Assembly: GCF_910593845.1 (NCBI RefSeq) | Contig: NZ_CAJVAS010000008.1 | Location: 62,001 to 126,000, forward strand | Origin: Paenibacillus solanacearum | GTDB lineage: Bacteria > Bacillota > Bacilli > Paenibacillales > NBRC-103111 | Direction of reading: 5' to 3' | DNA length: 64,000 nucleotides | Part shown: positions 24,377-33,609 of the stretch, piece by piece | Layout: the number at the start of each line of letters is the position of its first letter | Numbering within the stretch: position 1 is the first letter of the stretch | Translations under genes and position numbers: made by a program | The notes under the pieces: model-generated | What the model saw: only the letters and a program-made list of their open reading frames with translations | The model's database searches: none | Told to the model about the DNA's origin: nothing

Positions 24377-25186
24377 ATGCTTGCCGTTATCCGCACTCGT
24401 CTATCGTCCGTCGACTTAAGCCGTCTTTCGCTGCTGCTGGCCGGATTCATGCTCGGCAATTTCATCGCCGTCATCGCGGCAATGCACTGGACTGCGCCGC
24501 AAGCGCCTCCGGTGCGCTCACACTACGATTACAAGGTGCGAACGGCTTCGAACGGGGTTAAGCTGCATCTGATGAGCACCCGGCCGGACAATATCGTGCT
24601 GAAGCATATTACGACGAACGTGACGCAGACGCCGGACTTCGGCATGAACGGCGGCTTCTTCTGGAATGGCGATTTGCTCAGCGTCGCCGTCATCAACGAC
24701 AAGCCGCTGAAAGGCGAAGCATATGACTACGGCTCGGGCTGGTACAACATCGATTATCCGAAAGGGACGCTGATCTGGGATGAGAACGCGCGGTCGTTCT
24801 CGGTACAGGTGGTGCAGGAGGCGCAGGAGCTTCAGGTGACGGATCGGGGACGATACTGGGCGCAAGGCGGCGTCAGCATGTCGCTGCGGGCGGACGATCA
24901 ATGGGTGGGACAGGCGCTGGATGAGGACATGCCGGCGTTCGATGCGCCGCGGCTTCGCTCGGGAGCCGTATACGACGACGAGCAGAACCTGTACTTGATC
25001 GTATCGGACAAGCCATGCACGGTGGAGCAGTTCCGTACGGCGGTAAAAGAGACGGTAGCGCCGAACCGGCTGGTGGACGGCATTTTTTTGGACGGGGACG
25101 GCTCCTCCCAAATGCGTAACGGGCAAGTGGCGCTGCACGGCGATACGCGCGCGGTGTATCAAATGATGGCGCTGAAGGAACGGTAG
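24377..25186 (+). CDS. Phosphodiester glycosidase (NAGPA domain) membrane-anchored protein
   Basis: A 269-residue protein. A hydrophobic segment at residues about 15-37 (LLLAGFMLGNFIAVIAAM) anchors it in the membrane facing outward. The rest is a NAGPA domain, the family of GlcNAc-1-phosphodiester alpha-N-acetylglucosaminidase and of phage tail or wall-polymer hydrolases: the key blocks are FGMNGGFFWNG and FLDGDGSSQM. A wall or exopolysaccharide substrate is likely. Alternative starts at 24350 (TTG) and 24356 exist; I chose the ATG at 24377 with GGGG nearby. It is a single gene. Confidence 0.75.
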   Translation: MLAVIRTRLSSVDLSRLSLLLAGFMLGNFIAVIAAMHWTAPQAPPVRSHYDYKVRTASNGVKLHLMSTRPDNIVLKHITTNVTQTPDFGMNGGFFWNGDLLSVAVINDKPLKGEAYDYGSGWYNIDYPKGTLIWDENARSFSVQVVQEAQELQVTDRGRYWAQGGVSMSLRADDQWVGQALDEDMPAFDAPRLRSGAVYDDEQNLYLIVSDKPCTVEQFRTAVKETVAPNRLVDGIFLDGDGSSQMRNGQVALHGDTRAVYQMMALKER

Positions 25187-25272
25187 GCCGAAGGCCATGC
25201 GGAGGAAACGCGAAGTCAAGCGTATAGAAGGAAAAGCTGCCTGGAGTTAGCAGGCGCATTTTGCAGAGATAA

Positions 25273-25302
25273 GGCCAGCCGAATGTTCCGGCTGGCCTGT
25301 TT
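25273..25302 (+). terminator. Probable terminator after the NAGPA gene
   Basis: GGCCAGCCG pairs with CGGCTGGCC around AATGTTC, followed by TGTTTCG. The T-run is short. Confidence 0.55.
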
Positions 25303-25400
25303 CGTCATTCATTGGAGGGGGAAGGCCACCGAGAGAACGTGTGTGTGCAGCGGATGAGCGGAAGGCTTGTTGGCGGAGGGAATGTTTTCCAATGAAAAGG

Positions 25401-25426
25401 TGCAACTTATTCCCAATTTTATCGTA
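25401..25426 (+). promoter_or_regulatory. Candidate ECF (sigma-W type) promoter of yuaF-floT
   Basis: TGCAAC (25401-25406), exactly 16 bases, then CGTA (25423-25426), compared with the sigma-W consensus TGAAAC-N16-CGTA. In B. subtilis the yuaF-floT-yuaI operon is in the sigma-W regulon. One mismatch in the -35. Confidence 0.55.
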
Positions 25427-25470
25427 TTAACTAGTGAGCCTACATTTTTGGGTCGTCAGGAGGGGAGCAC

Positions 25471-25995
25471 ATGCTTGAGCTGTATTGGGGGTTTTTGATC
25501 ACCGGTGCGCTGTTTGCGCTGGTAACGGTGCTGTTCGGCGATTTGCTGGACGGAATGTTTGATTTTTTGTCCGCCGACACGCTTCACTGGCTCCAACCGA
25601 TGGTGTTGTTCAGCGCAATCACGTTATTGGGTGGCATTGGCGTTCTGCTGACCAAATATACGGTGCTTGGCCCGGCTCTCGTATTGATGCTTTCCTTGCT
25701 AGCCGCCGTTTCCTCGGCTGTTCTCATATTTTTTCTGTACGTCAAGCCCATGAAGAACAGCGAAAATTCCGTCGCGTTTTCCATCCACGATTTGGTGGGA
25801 CGCGTCGGTGAAGTGACGGTGCCGATCCCGGCGAGCGGATGCGGTGAAGTGCTCGTGCGTATCGGCGGCGGTGTAACGAACCAAATTGCCGAAAGCTTTG
25901 ACGGCACGCCGATCGAAGCCGGGAGGCAAGTCGTGACGGTGGAAGTGAAGGATGGCACGCTCTTCGTCTCCGGTTTGGATTCTAACGAATTGTGA
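25471..25995 (+). CDS. yuaF: NfeD-like membrane protein YuaF
   Basis: A 174-residue protein with four hydrophobic segments in the first 100 residues, followed by a soluble beta-barrel of the OB (NfeD C-terminal) type: DLVGRVGEVTVPIPASGCGEV and TPIEAGRQVVTVEVKDG. In B. subtilis YuaF is encoded with the flotillin FloT and acts with it in membrane microdomains. Here too it directly precedes floT, 14 bases apart. Confidence 0.87.
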   Translation: MLELYWGFLITGALFALVTVLFGDLLDGMFDFLSADTLHWLQPMVLFSAITLLGGIGVLLTKYTVLGPALVLMLSLLAAVSSAVLIFFLYVKPMKNSENSVAFSIHDLVGRVGEVTVPIPASGCGEVLVRIGGGVTNQIAESFDGTPIEAGRQVVTVEVKDGTLFVSGLDSNEL

Positions 25996-26009
25996 AGGAG
26001 TGGATGTGA

Positions 26010-27539
26010 ATGAATTTTAGCGATGCAATGGTAGTACCCGGCATTATCATCGGGGTGATCGTGATCCTCGGTCTGGCTTTCTGGGCCCGGTACAAAACGG
26101 TAAGTCCGGACGAAGCAATGATCGTAACGGGATCGTTCCTCGGCAGCAAGAACGTGTTGACGGACGATACAGGGCGCAAAATTAAAATTGTCCGCGGCGG
26201 CGGTTCGTTCATTCTGCCGATCTTCCAGCGGGCCGAATTTCTATCGCTGCTGTCGCATAAACTCGACGTGTCGACGCCCGAAGTGTATACCGAGCAAGGC
26301 GTGCCCGTAATGGCGGACGGTGTGGCGATTATAAAGATTGGCGGTTCGGTCGAAGATGTGGCAACGGCCGCCGAGCAGTTCATGGGCAAGCCGACCGAAG
26401 CGCTGAAAGGCGAAGCGCAGGAAGTGCTCGAAGGGCATTTGCGCGCGATCCTCGGCTCGATGACGGTGGAGGAAGTGTACCGGAATCGAGATAAATTTGC
26501 GCAGGAAGTGCAGGGCGTCGCAGCCAAAGACTTGAAAAAAATGGGATTGCAAATCGTATCCTTCACGATCAAGGATTTGCGGGATAAGCATGGTTATTTG
26601 GATGCGCTCGGCAAGCCAAGAATCGCTGCGGTCAAGCGCGACGCCGAAATCGCGGAAGCCCAGGCTTTGCGGGACTCCCGGATTCAGAAGGCGCATGCCG
26701 AGGAAGAAGGCCAAAAAGCCGAGCTGCTGCGCGATACGAACATCGCGGAGGCCGCAAAAGAAAAGGAATTGAAGGTCGCATCGTTTAAGAAGGATCAGGA
26801 TACGGCGCGTGCAGAAGCCGACCAGGCGTACCACATCCAGGAAGCGCGCGCGAAGCAGAGCGTGGTCGAGGAGCAAATGCGCGTCGAATTGGTGCGCAAA
26901 GAGCGTGAGATCGACCTCGAAGCGAAAGAAATTCTTCGCCGCGAGAAACAGTATGACGCCGAAGTGAAGAAGAAAGCCGACGCCGACCGGTACGCGGTTG
27001 TTCAAGCGGCGGAAGCGGAGAAGGCGAAGCAGATCACGCAGGCGGACGCGATGCAGTATCGCATCGAAGCGGAAGCGAAGGCGATGGCAGAGCAGAAGCG
27101 GCTCGAGGGTCTGGCGGTTGCCGACGCCGAGCGCGCCAAAGGTAGCGCCGAGGCCGAGGTTATCCGGCTGCGCGGTTTGGCGGAAGCGGAGGCGAAGCAG
27201 AAGCTGGCCGAAGCATTCGAGAAGTTTGGCGAGGCAGCGGTACTCGACATTATCGTCAAGATGCTGCCGGAGCTGGCAGGCAAAGTTGCGGAGCCGATCA
27301 AGTCGATCGACAAGCTGACGGTTGTCGATACCGGCCATGGCGAAGGCGCTGCGCGCGTCAGCAATTATGTCACGTCGCTGATGGCCACTGCGCCGGAAAT
27401 GCTGAAGAGCGTCAGCGGCATCGACCTCGAGAAGCTGGTCAAAGGCTTGACGCAGCGTACGGCCACAGGAGCTGCATCGGCGCCGGTCGAGAAAGCGGCT
27501 GTCGCTGATTCGAGCCCATCGGCCTCGAATCAAGAATAG
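26010..27539 (+). CDS. floT: Flotillin-like protein FloT
   Basis: A 509-residue flotillin. A hydrophobic N-terminal anchor (VVPGIIIGVIVILGLAFWAR) is followed by the SPFH/PHB domain to about residue 200 and a long Ala/Glu-rich coiled coil (residues about 210-400). A C-terminal oligomerisation part follows. FloT scaffolds functional membrane microdomains, affecting signalling, secretion and envelope stress. GGAGTGGATG precedes the ATG. The third gene of the B. subtilis operon, yuaI, is absent; an intrinsic terminator follows. Confidence 0.93.
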   Translation: MNFSDAMVVPGIIIGVIVILGLAFWARYKTVSPDEAMIVTGSFLGSKNVLTDDTGRKIKIVRGGGSFILPIFQRAEFLSLLSHKLDVSTPEVYTEQGVPVMADGVAIIKIGGSVEDVATAAEQFMGKPTEALKGEAQEVLEGHLRAILGSMTVEEVYRNRDKFAQEVQGVAAKDLKKMGLQIVSFTIKDLRDKHGYLDALGKPRIAAVKRDAEIAEAQALRDSRIQKAHAEEEGQKAELLRDTNIAEAAKEKELKVASFKKDQDTARAEADQAYHIQEARAKQSVVEEQMRVELVRKEREIDLEAKEILRREKQYDAEVKKKADADRYAVVQAAEAEKAKQITQADAMQYRIEAEAKAMAEQKRLEGLAVADAERAKGSAEAEVIRLRGLAEAEAKQKLAEAFEKFGEAAVLDIIVKMLPELAGKVAEPIKSIDKLTVVDTGHGEGAARVSNYVTSLMATAPEMLKSVSGIDLEKLVKGLTQRTATGAASAPVEKAAVADSSPSASNQE

Positions 27540-27655
27540 GAAGCTAACGGATGCACGGCGCAGCTTCGATGTGGGGTTCGACCGACCGCCGCGCAGCGCC
27601 GCAACGCGCGCCTGGGATTGGCGCGTGTTGGAATTGTGCAGGGACGTCGGATATG

Positions 27656-27692
27656 CAGGGGGTAGCCAAGTCGGCTGCCTCCTGTTTTTTTA
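27656..27692 (+). terminator. Intrinsic terminator of yuaF-floT
   Basis: CAGGGGGTAGCC pairs with GGCTGCCTCCTG (two G-T pairs) around AAGTC, then TTTTTTT. Confidence 0.8.
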
Positions 27693-27829
27693 TCGCCCCC
27701 TGCCTCTAAAAACGGTGAAGAATTTGCAGGAAACGGGAAGCCGGTATGGAATAAGTTGTAGGAAAGTAAAATTTTCGGGTAGGGCAAATCGATCCCGGTT
27801 AATGTTGTATGAATGGAGTGACCAAAAGT

Positions 27830-28711
27830 ATGGGGTATTTGGGCGCGATTGAAGGGGGCGGCACGAAATTCGTGTGCGGCATCGGGACGGCGGACGGACA
27901 AATTATCGACCGCGTTTCATTTCCGACCACCCTGCCTGAAGAAACGATGGCGGAAGTATGCCGCTATTTTGCGGACAAGGCGATCGATGCGCTTGGCGTC
28001 GGGTCATTCGGTCCGATCGATCCGATCCCGGACAGCCCGACGTACGGGTATATTACAAGCACGCCGAAGCCTCACTGGGGAAACGTTAACGTGCTTGGCG
28101 CATTGCAGCGGCAGTTCGACGTGCCGATCGGCTTCGATCTGGACGTCAATGCGGCGGCATTGGGCGAGGCGGCGCTTGGCGCGGCTCGCGAGCTCGGAGG
28201 CTGCTTGTACATCACAGTAGGCACCGGCATCGGAGCGGGGCTTGTCGCAAACGGGCGCATCGTCAACGGATTTACGCATCCGGAGATGGGACATATTCTG
28301 GTTCGCCGCCATCCGGAGGACAGCTACGCGGGGAATTGCCCTTATCATGGCGATTGCCTGGAAGGCTTGGCTGCAGGACCGGCGGTGGAACGCAGATGGG
28401 GCGTGAAGGCGGCCGAGCTGCCGCAGGATCATCCGGCTTGGGCGATTCAAGCCGATTATTTGGCGCAAGCCTGCATGAACTTCATCCTGATCACGATGCC
28501 GCAAAAGATCATTATCGGCGGCGGCGTCAGCAAGCAATCGCATCTGTTCCCGATGATCCGGCGCCGTCTCGGCGAGCTGCTGAACGGCTACGTCGCTCAT
28601 GCCCGGGTGCAGGAAGAGATCGACAGCTATATTGTTCCGCCGGGACTCGGCGATAACGCCGGTCTGACGGGGGCCCTGCTGCTGGCGAAGCAGGCGCTGG
28701 GCCGTGCATGA
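27830..28711 (+). CDS. ROK family fructokinase
   Basis: A 293-residue ROK kinase. The phosphate-binding opening is AIEGGGTKFVCGIG, the catalytic Asp lies in FDLDVNAAALGEA, and the ROK zinc site is HILVRRHPEDSYAGNC with PYHGDCLEG. The IEGGGTK opening and zinc pattern are those of GmuE/fructokinase-type enzymes, which phosphorylate fructose at C6. ATG 27830 with GGAGTGA is preferred to 27809. Its last four bases overlap the next kinase gene (ATGA), so both are translationally coupled. Confidence 0.87.
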   Translation: MGYLGAIEGGGTKFVCGIGTADGQIIDRVSFPTTLPEETMAEVCRYFADKAIDALGVGSFGPIDPIPDSPTYGYITSTPKPHWGNVNVLGALQRQFDVPIGFDLDVNAAALGEAALGAARELGGCLYITVGTGIGAGLVANGRIVNGFTHPEMGHILVRRHPEDSYAGNCPYHGDCLEGLAAGPAVERRWGVKAAELPQDHPAWAIQADYLAQACMNFILITMPQKIIIGGGVSKQSHLFPMIRRRLGELLNGYVAHARVQEEIDSYIVPPGLGDNAGLTGALLLAKQALGRA

Positions 28712-30099
28712 AGTTGGCAGGGCTTATGATTGTGATCGGATTGGATATCGGCACAACGTCCATTTGCGGCGTCGCATTAAATCTGCCGGAAGGACGGGTT
28801 GCGCATACGATCCGTCATCCGAACGACAGCGCCTTACCCGGGACCGCGGGAGCGGAGCAGGATCCGGAACGGATCATGCAGATCGTGGAACGCCTGCTGC
28901 AGCAGTTGCTCGCCTTGTATCCCGATGCGGCGGGCATCGGGATTGCCGGTCAAATGCACGGCATCGTATATACCGGGCAGGACGGTCAGGCGGTAAGCCC
29001 GTTGTATACATGGCAGGACCGGCGCGGCCTGACGCCCGACGCGGACGGCGTTCCGTTCGCCGTGCGGTTGTCCGCGGTAACCGGGTATCCCGTCTCGACC
29101 GGATACGGATTCGTGACGCATGCGGCATTGCTTGAACAAGGCGAAATGCCGCGCGAGGCTGTCGCCTTCTGTACGATCGCCGATTATGTGGTCATGCGGC
29201 TGACATCGGAGCGTATGCCTGCGATGGATGTTACCAATGCGGCAAGCCTCGGCTTCTTCGACGTGGAGCGGGGGAGGTTCGACGCCAAGGCGCTGCTAGC
29301 GGCCGGGATCGATACCGGCTGGATACCGCGGGTGCAACGTTCCATATCGAAGGCGGGAGACTATCAAGGCCGCACGCCGGTATTCCCGGCGATCGGCGAC
29401 AATCAGGCGAGCATTCTCGGTTCGGTGAGGCAGTTGCCCGGCTCGGTCCTGTTAAACATCGGCACAGGCGGCCAGTTGTCCGTATACTCGGAGCAATTCG
29501 CGGCGGTGCGAGGACTGGACACGCGGCCGTTTCCGGGAGGCGGGTACTTGCTCGTCGGGGCATCGCTCGCTGGAGGCAAAGCGTACGCCATGCTGGAGCG
29601 CTTTTTCCGTGCCGTGATCGATGCATTCGCGAGTCCCGGACAGGCGGATGGGGAGCTGTATGCCGCGATGGAACGTCTCGCCAATCAGTCTGTCATCGAA
29701 GAAGAGGACAAGCTTGTCGTACATACCCAATTTTACGGAACACGCGAAGAAGCCGGACAACTCGGATCGATCGAAGGAATCGGTCCGTCGAATTGGACAC
29801 CGCAGCATTTGATCGCCGGATTTATTGAAGGGATGGCGAATGAACTGCACGGCTTCTTCCGCCAGCTTCCAGATCCAATCATGGGGCGAATCGGCGCTTT
29901 GGTCGGGTCTGGCAACGGCATACGCAGCAACAGCCGGCTTAGAGCCGTGTGTGAAGCCCGGTTCGGAATGAAGCTTCAGCTGTCTGCGGTGGAGGAAGAG
30001 GCGGCCGTCGGAGCCGCGCTCCATGCGGCGGTCGGCGCGGGACTGGCGAGCGACCATCGGACGGTCGGCGGCATGCTTCCTGCATACGACGAGCGTTAG
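28708..30099 (+). CDS. FGGY family carbohydrate kinase (sedoheptulokinase-like)
   Basis: A 463-residue sugar kinase with two actin-like ATPase domains. IGLDIGTTSICGVAL is the first phosphate motif, GIGIAGQMHGIVY with YTWQDRRG forms the substrate region, and LNIGTGGQLSVYS with VGSGNGIRSNSRL completes the ATP site. The substrate region (GQMHG) groups with sedoheptulokinase/xylulokinase types more than with glycerol or ribulose kinases. An alternative ATG at 28726 would delete six residues. Coupled to the ROK kinase, it may feed two products of one oligosaccharide or ketose pathway into pentose-phosphate metabolism. Confidence 0.78.
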   Translation: MKLAGLMIVIGLDIGTTSICGVALNLPEGRVAHTIRHPNDSALPGTAGAEQDPERIMQIVERLLQQLLALYPDAAGIGIAGQMHGIVYTGQDGQAVSPLYTWQDRRGLTPDADGVPFAVRLSAVTGYPVSTGYGFVTHAALLEQGEMPREAVAFCTIADYVVMRLTSERMPAMDVTNAASLGFFDVERGRFDAKALLAAGIDTGWIPRVQRSISKAGDYQGRTPVFPAIGDNQASILGSVRQLPGSVLLNIGTGGQLSVYSEQFAAVRGLDTRPFPGGGYLLVGASLAGGKAYAMLERFFRAVIDAFASPGQADGELYAAMERLANQSVIEEEDKLVVHTQFYGTREEAGQLGSIEGIGPSNWTPQHLIAGFIEGMANELHGFFRQLPDPIMGRIGALVGSGNGIRSNSRLRAVCEARFGMKLQLSAVEEEAAVGAALHAAVGAGLASDHRTVGGMLPAYDER

Positions 30100-30201
30100 C
30101 GTGCCGGAGTGTCGAGACGGTCTTGAGCTGCGCCCATACTGGTCATCATATCGTATGCTCTCTCGTATGGCCAAAAAAACGAATTCGATGAGGTGTTGAC
30201 A

Positions 30202-31002
30202 TTGCCGAAAGTAATCGTCGCTTTCCCGGGAGGAAAGCATAAAGTGCTGACGTTAAGCTACGATGACGGAAGAGCCGCGGACAAGCGGCTTGTGGAAATT
30301 TTCAACAAGCATGGGATCAAGGGGACGTTCCATATCAATTCCGGGCTGCTGGGCCAGGGGGACAGGTTGTCCGCGGACGAAACGGCATCGCTCTACCAGG
30401 GGCATGAAGTCGCCGCGCATACGGTCACGCACCCGACGATCGCCAGAAGCCCGAAGGAGCAGCTGGTGGAGGAGCTTTTCCAGGATCGCAAGCAGCTCGA
30501 AAGCATCGTGCCGTACACCGTAAGAGGGTTATCTTATCCGAATGGATCGTTCAACCGTTACATTAAAGAGCTGCTGCCGTTCCTCGGGTTCGAATATTCC
30601 CGCGTCGTCGAGACGACAGGAAGCTTCTCGATGCCGGATGACTGGTTCGAGTGGAAACCGACCTGCCATCATAAGCGCGACCTGATGAAATTGGCGGAAC
30701 AATTCGTCAACTTGAATAAACGTCAATATTTGTACATGATGTATGTTTGGGGACACAGCTACGAGTTCGATAACGACAACAACTGGGATGTGATCGAATC
30801 GTTCTGCGAATATATCGGAGGACGGGACGATCTATGGTACGCGACGAATATCGAGATCGTCGATTATATGAAAGCGTTTCGCAATCTGCAGTTTTCCGCG
30901 GCGTCGAGCTTCGTCTACAACCCTTCGGTTCAAACGGTGTGGCTGCAGGTCGACAGCCGCATCGTTGAAGTTCCGGGCGGCGCCAAAGTGACGTTAACGT
31001 AA
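30202..31002 (+). CDS. Polysaccharide deacetylase (CE4) family protein
   Basis: A 266-residue NodB-domain protein. The first metal motif is LSYDDG (catalytic base Asp, metal Asp), GIKGTFHINSG follows, and the His motif is AAHTVTHPT. LSYPNGSFN and YMMYVWGHSYEF complete the fold. There is no signal peptide, so it is cytoplasmic, unlike wall deacetylases. This type occurs beside sugar-metabolism genes. No ATG is available; TTG at 30202 lies 6 bases after GAGGTG, and GTG at 30193 or TTG at 30196 are alternatives. It lies about 100 bases after the FGGY kinase. Confidence 0.82.
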   Translation: MPKVIVAFPGGKHKVLTLSYDDGRAADKRLVEIFNKHGIKGTFHINSGLLGQGDRLSADETASLYQGHEVAAHTVTHPTIARSPKEQLVEELFQDRKQLESIVPYTVRGLSYPNGSFNRYIKELLPFLGFEYSRVVETTGSFSMPDDWFEWKPTCHHKRDLMKLAEQFVNLNKRQYLYMMYVWGHSYEFDNDNNWDVIESFCEYIGGRDDLWYATNIEIVDYMKAFRNLQFSAASSFVYNPSVQTVWLQVDSRIVEVPGGAKVTLT

Positions 31003-31059
31003 ATAGCGCAAGATTGATTCGAAGCAAACATGGCTATAGATACAGGGCCGCTAGTCACA

Positions 31060-31108
31060 AAAAAAGCTTTTCGCCACGATGCGGATCATCGGTGCGAAAA
31101 GCTTTTTT
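31060..31108. terminator. Bidirectional terminator between the deacetylase and udk
   Basis: AAAAAAGCTTTTCG pairs with CGAAAAGCTTTTTT; an inner GATG/CATC stem caps it. T-runs on both strands. Confidence 0.88.
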
Positions 31109-31146
31109 GCTTGAACGTTTTCGTGCCGGCTTCCCCGCCGGACGGC

Positions 31147-31761
31147 TCAAGCCAATAAATATTTTTCGGTCAAAATGGAGAGCAGCTGGATGCCGACTTC
31201 GTTATGCCCGCCTTCGGGGATGATCAGGTCGGCGTATTTTTTGGAGGGCTCGATGAACGCTTCATGCATCGGCTTGACCGTCGATAAATATTGATCGTAG
31301 ACGGATTGGATCGACCGGCCGCGCTCGTGAATATCGCGCAGTACGCGGCGGAGTATGCGAACGTCCGGGTCCGTATCTACGAATACTTTGATATCGAGAA
31401 TGTCGCGCAGCTGCTCGTCCGACAAGACGTGGAGCCCTTCGATGATGACGATTTTGTTCGGCTCCAGCTCGATCGTGCGGTCTGCCTGGCGGGCATGATT
31501 CGCGAAATCGTATACCGGCGCCTGTGCCGTAAGCCCTTGCTTCAGCTGTTTTAAATTTTCTAGGAGCAGTGCGTTATCGAAAGCAAACGGGTGGTCGTAA
31601 TTGATCGTTTCCCTCTCCGTAATGGAAAGATGCGAATGATCTTTATAATAATTGTCCTGGGATATGAACGTGACTTTGTTGCTCCCGAGGCGGTCGATCA
31701 CGGAGCGTGCCACCGTCGTTTTGCCCGAGCCTGTACCGCCTGCAATGCCGATAATCAACAT
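31147..31761 (-). CDS. udk: Uridine kinase
   Basis: A 204-residue uridine/cytidine kinase of pyrimidine salvage. P-loop GGTGSGKTT near residues 8-16, substrate motifs ISQDNYYKDHSHL and NYDHPFAFD, and the lid FVDTDPDVRILRRVLRDIHERGRS. It makes UMP or CMP from the nucleoside. The frame continues to 31836, but the ATG at 31761 gives the standard N terminus MLIIGIAGG; GGGAGG lies upstream at a slightly long spacing. It converges on the deacetylase gene. Confidence 0.94.
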   Translation of the reverse strand: MLIIGIAGGTGSGKTTVARSVIDRLGSNKVTFISQDNYYKDHSHLSITERETINYDHPFAFDNALLLENLKQLKQGLTAQAPVYDFANHARQADRTIELEPNKIVIIEGLHVLSDEQLRDILDIKVFVDTDPDVRILRRVLRDIHERGRSIQSVYDQYLSTVKPMHEAFIEPSKKYADLIIPEGGHNEVGIQLLSILTEKYLLA

Positions 31762-31935
31762 AACTGAAATGAAGCCTCCCGCTTGTAAGTATCTCTCATC
31801 AATTATCGTATTGTAGCATAAATGAAGGCGCAACACGAGCGGACACGCCCCGCGTTCACATAATCTTCCCGACGCTCAGGCAAAATAAGCTCGTATTCGA
31901 AACTTATTCCACCTGGAGCAAGGAGAGTTGATATC

Positions 31936-32751
31936 GTGACCGTTCAAACGCTGCAAAAGCCCCGGATGCTGCTCCCGGAGCTGAAGGATAAAGTAGCTGT
32001 CGTTACCGGCGCCGCATCCGGCATCGGCCACGCTACCGCTGTGGCGCTAGCGCAGCAAGGGATGAAGGTATGCCTCGTCGATTTGAAGAACGAGCGCAGA
32101 GAGCAGGTGAAGCAGCAGCTCGAGGGCATGAACGCCGAGGTGATGACAGCCGACGTCGACGTATCGGACCCGAACCGCGTACAGCAGGCATTCGACGCCG
32201 CGGCGCAGCAGTGGGGACAGATCGATGCGGTATTCGCGAATGCGGGGATCAACGGCGTGCTGTCGCCGATCGAGGATATGAAGCCGGAAGATTGGGACCA
32301 TACGCTGTTCGTCAACCTGAAGGGCACGTTTCTTTGCGTCAAGCACGCGATCCCGCATATGAAGCAAAACGGCGGCAGTATCGTGATTACGAGCTCCATT
32401 AACGGCAGCCGCGTCTTTTCCAATTTCGGCATGTCCGCTTACAGCACGTCGAAGGCCGGGCAAGTCGCCTTTGCGAAGATGGCGGCGCTGGAGCTGGCCA
32501 GATACAAGATTCGCGTGAACGTCATTTGCCCGGGTTCGATCAAGACGAACATCGGCGAGAATACGCACCCGACGCCGGAGCTTGATAAAATTAAAATTCC
32601 GGTCAAATACCCGGAAGGCAGTCAGCCGCTCGAGCATGCGCCGGGTCAGCCGGAGCAGGTGGCCGATCTCGTGGCGTTTCTCGCATCCGACGCTTCCAGC
32701 CATATCACGGGCACGGAGCTGTTCATCGACGGGGCGGAATCGCTGATCTAA
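31936..32751 (+). CDS. Short-chain dehydrogenase/reductase
   Basis: A 271-residue classical SDR. The cofactor motif is TGAASGIG, NAGIN stabilises the fold, the catalytic Ser is in ITSSING and the YxxxK pair is YSTSKAG. PGSIKTNIG and the C-terminal ITGTELFIDGAESL are typical of family members using NAD(P)H. Asp in CLVDLKN suggests NAD preference. The start is a GTG behind AAGGAGAG. Substrate is unknown. It is a single gene. Confidence 0.85.
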   Translation: MTVQTLQKPRMLLPELKDKVAVVTGAASGIGHATAVALAQQGMKVCLVDLKNERREQVKQQLEGMNAEVMTADVDVSDPNRVQQAFDAAAQQWGQIDAVFANAGINGVLSPIEDMKPEDWDHTLFVNLKGTFLCVKHAIPHMKQNGGSIVITSSINGSRVFSNFGMSAYSTSKAGQVAFAKMAALELARYKIRVNVICPGSIKTNIGENTHPTPELDKIKIPVKYPEGSQPLEHAPGQPEQVADLVAFLASDASSHITGTELFIDGAESLI

Positions 32752-32918
32752 TATAGACACGTTCATACGTTCCTTCCTCCGGTGATGGAAATCGTTTATA
32801 GCGGGTGGGACATGATTTATGGTATGCTGTTCCTATGTCTTTGCGCCGCGCGATTCCGAACGTCCGGGCTTACGGCAAACGTCTGTTTGTGTAAGCTCCA
32901 GAAGAGGAGGAGGGAACG

Positions 32919-33314
32919 ATGAACGAAAATTTCATCACGATCAAAGGCCTCGAAGGAGATTTGAAGATTTCCCACAAAAAAAGGGATTTCGGCTTGACGG
33001 TATCGACCAGGGAAATGGTGTTTCAAAAGCCGCACGCCAACTATTATATCAAGCTGGAAGACATTATCAGCATTACCCCGTTTGAACAGCCGGCCGCCTC
33101 GCGTTCGATCAGCTTCAACAACCGCAGGGAAGCGGGCAGCGAGATGGTTAATCTGCACGCCGGCATGCTACATTACCGGATCTACGTCAGCAAGTCGGAG
33201 CTGCACAACCGAAGCGGGATTTTTCGGCTGGAGAAAGCGCAATTCATACTGCCGATCAAAAAAGATTTGCTGCTGGCCATATCCAAATATGGCGGGCTGA
33301 ACGCTTTTACTTGA
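32919..33314 (+). CDS. Hypothetical protein, 131 residues
   Basis: A cytoplasmic 131-residue protein rich in predicted beta strands, with ITIKGLEGDLKISHKKRDF at the start and YYIKLEDIISITPFE in the middle. The pattern of seven strands and a final helix (KKDLLLAISKYGG) resembles a PH-like fold, but I recognise no named family. AGAGGAGGAGG is an unusually strong ribosome binding site. A terminator follows at 33341. Confidence 0.65.
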   Translation: MNENFITIKGLEGDLKISHKKRDFGLTVSTREMVFQKPHANYYIKLEDIISITPFEQPAASRSISFNNRREAGSEMVNLHAGMLHYRIYVSKSELHNRSGIFRLEKAQFILPIKKDLLLAISKYGGLNAFT

Positions 33315-33340
33315 ACATTCCCACGCCTATAGTTTACATC

Positions 33341-33377
33341 GCCCTGCACTGGTCCATGCGACGCTGCAGGGCTTTTT
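33341..33377 (+). terminator. Intrinsic terminator
   Basis: GCCCTGCA pairs with TGCAGGGC, then TTTTT. It closes the 131-residue gene. Confidence 0.82.
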
Positions 33378-33609
33378 GCGTATGTCTGCACGGCTGACGG
33401 CGCAAGTTTGGGTTCTGGCGCAAGCGAAATTGTTACTATTTTCACATCCGACCACCGACTATTTCCCTAATTTCCCTGCTGCCGCATGCGAACGATAATA
33501 GGCTTCAAGGGCAATGTTCAAGCCCGGAGAAACCGTTTATGCTTAAAAATGGCTGCTTGCACACGACAAAAAAAGCGGTTAATCGACATGGCACAAGCGA
33601 GGTTGAACT

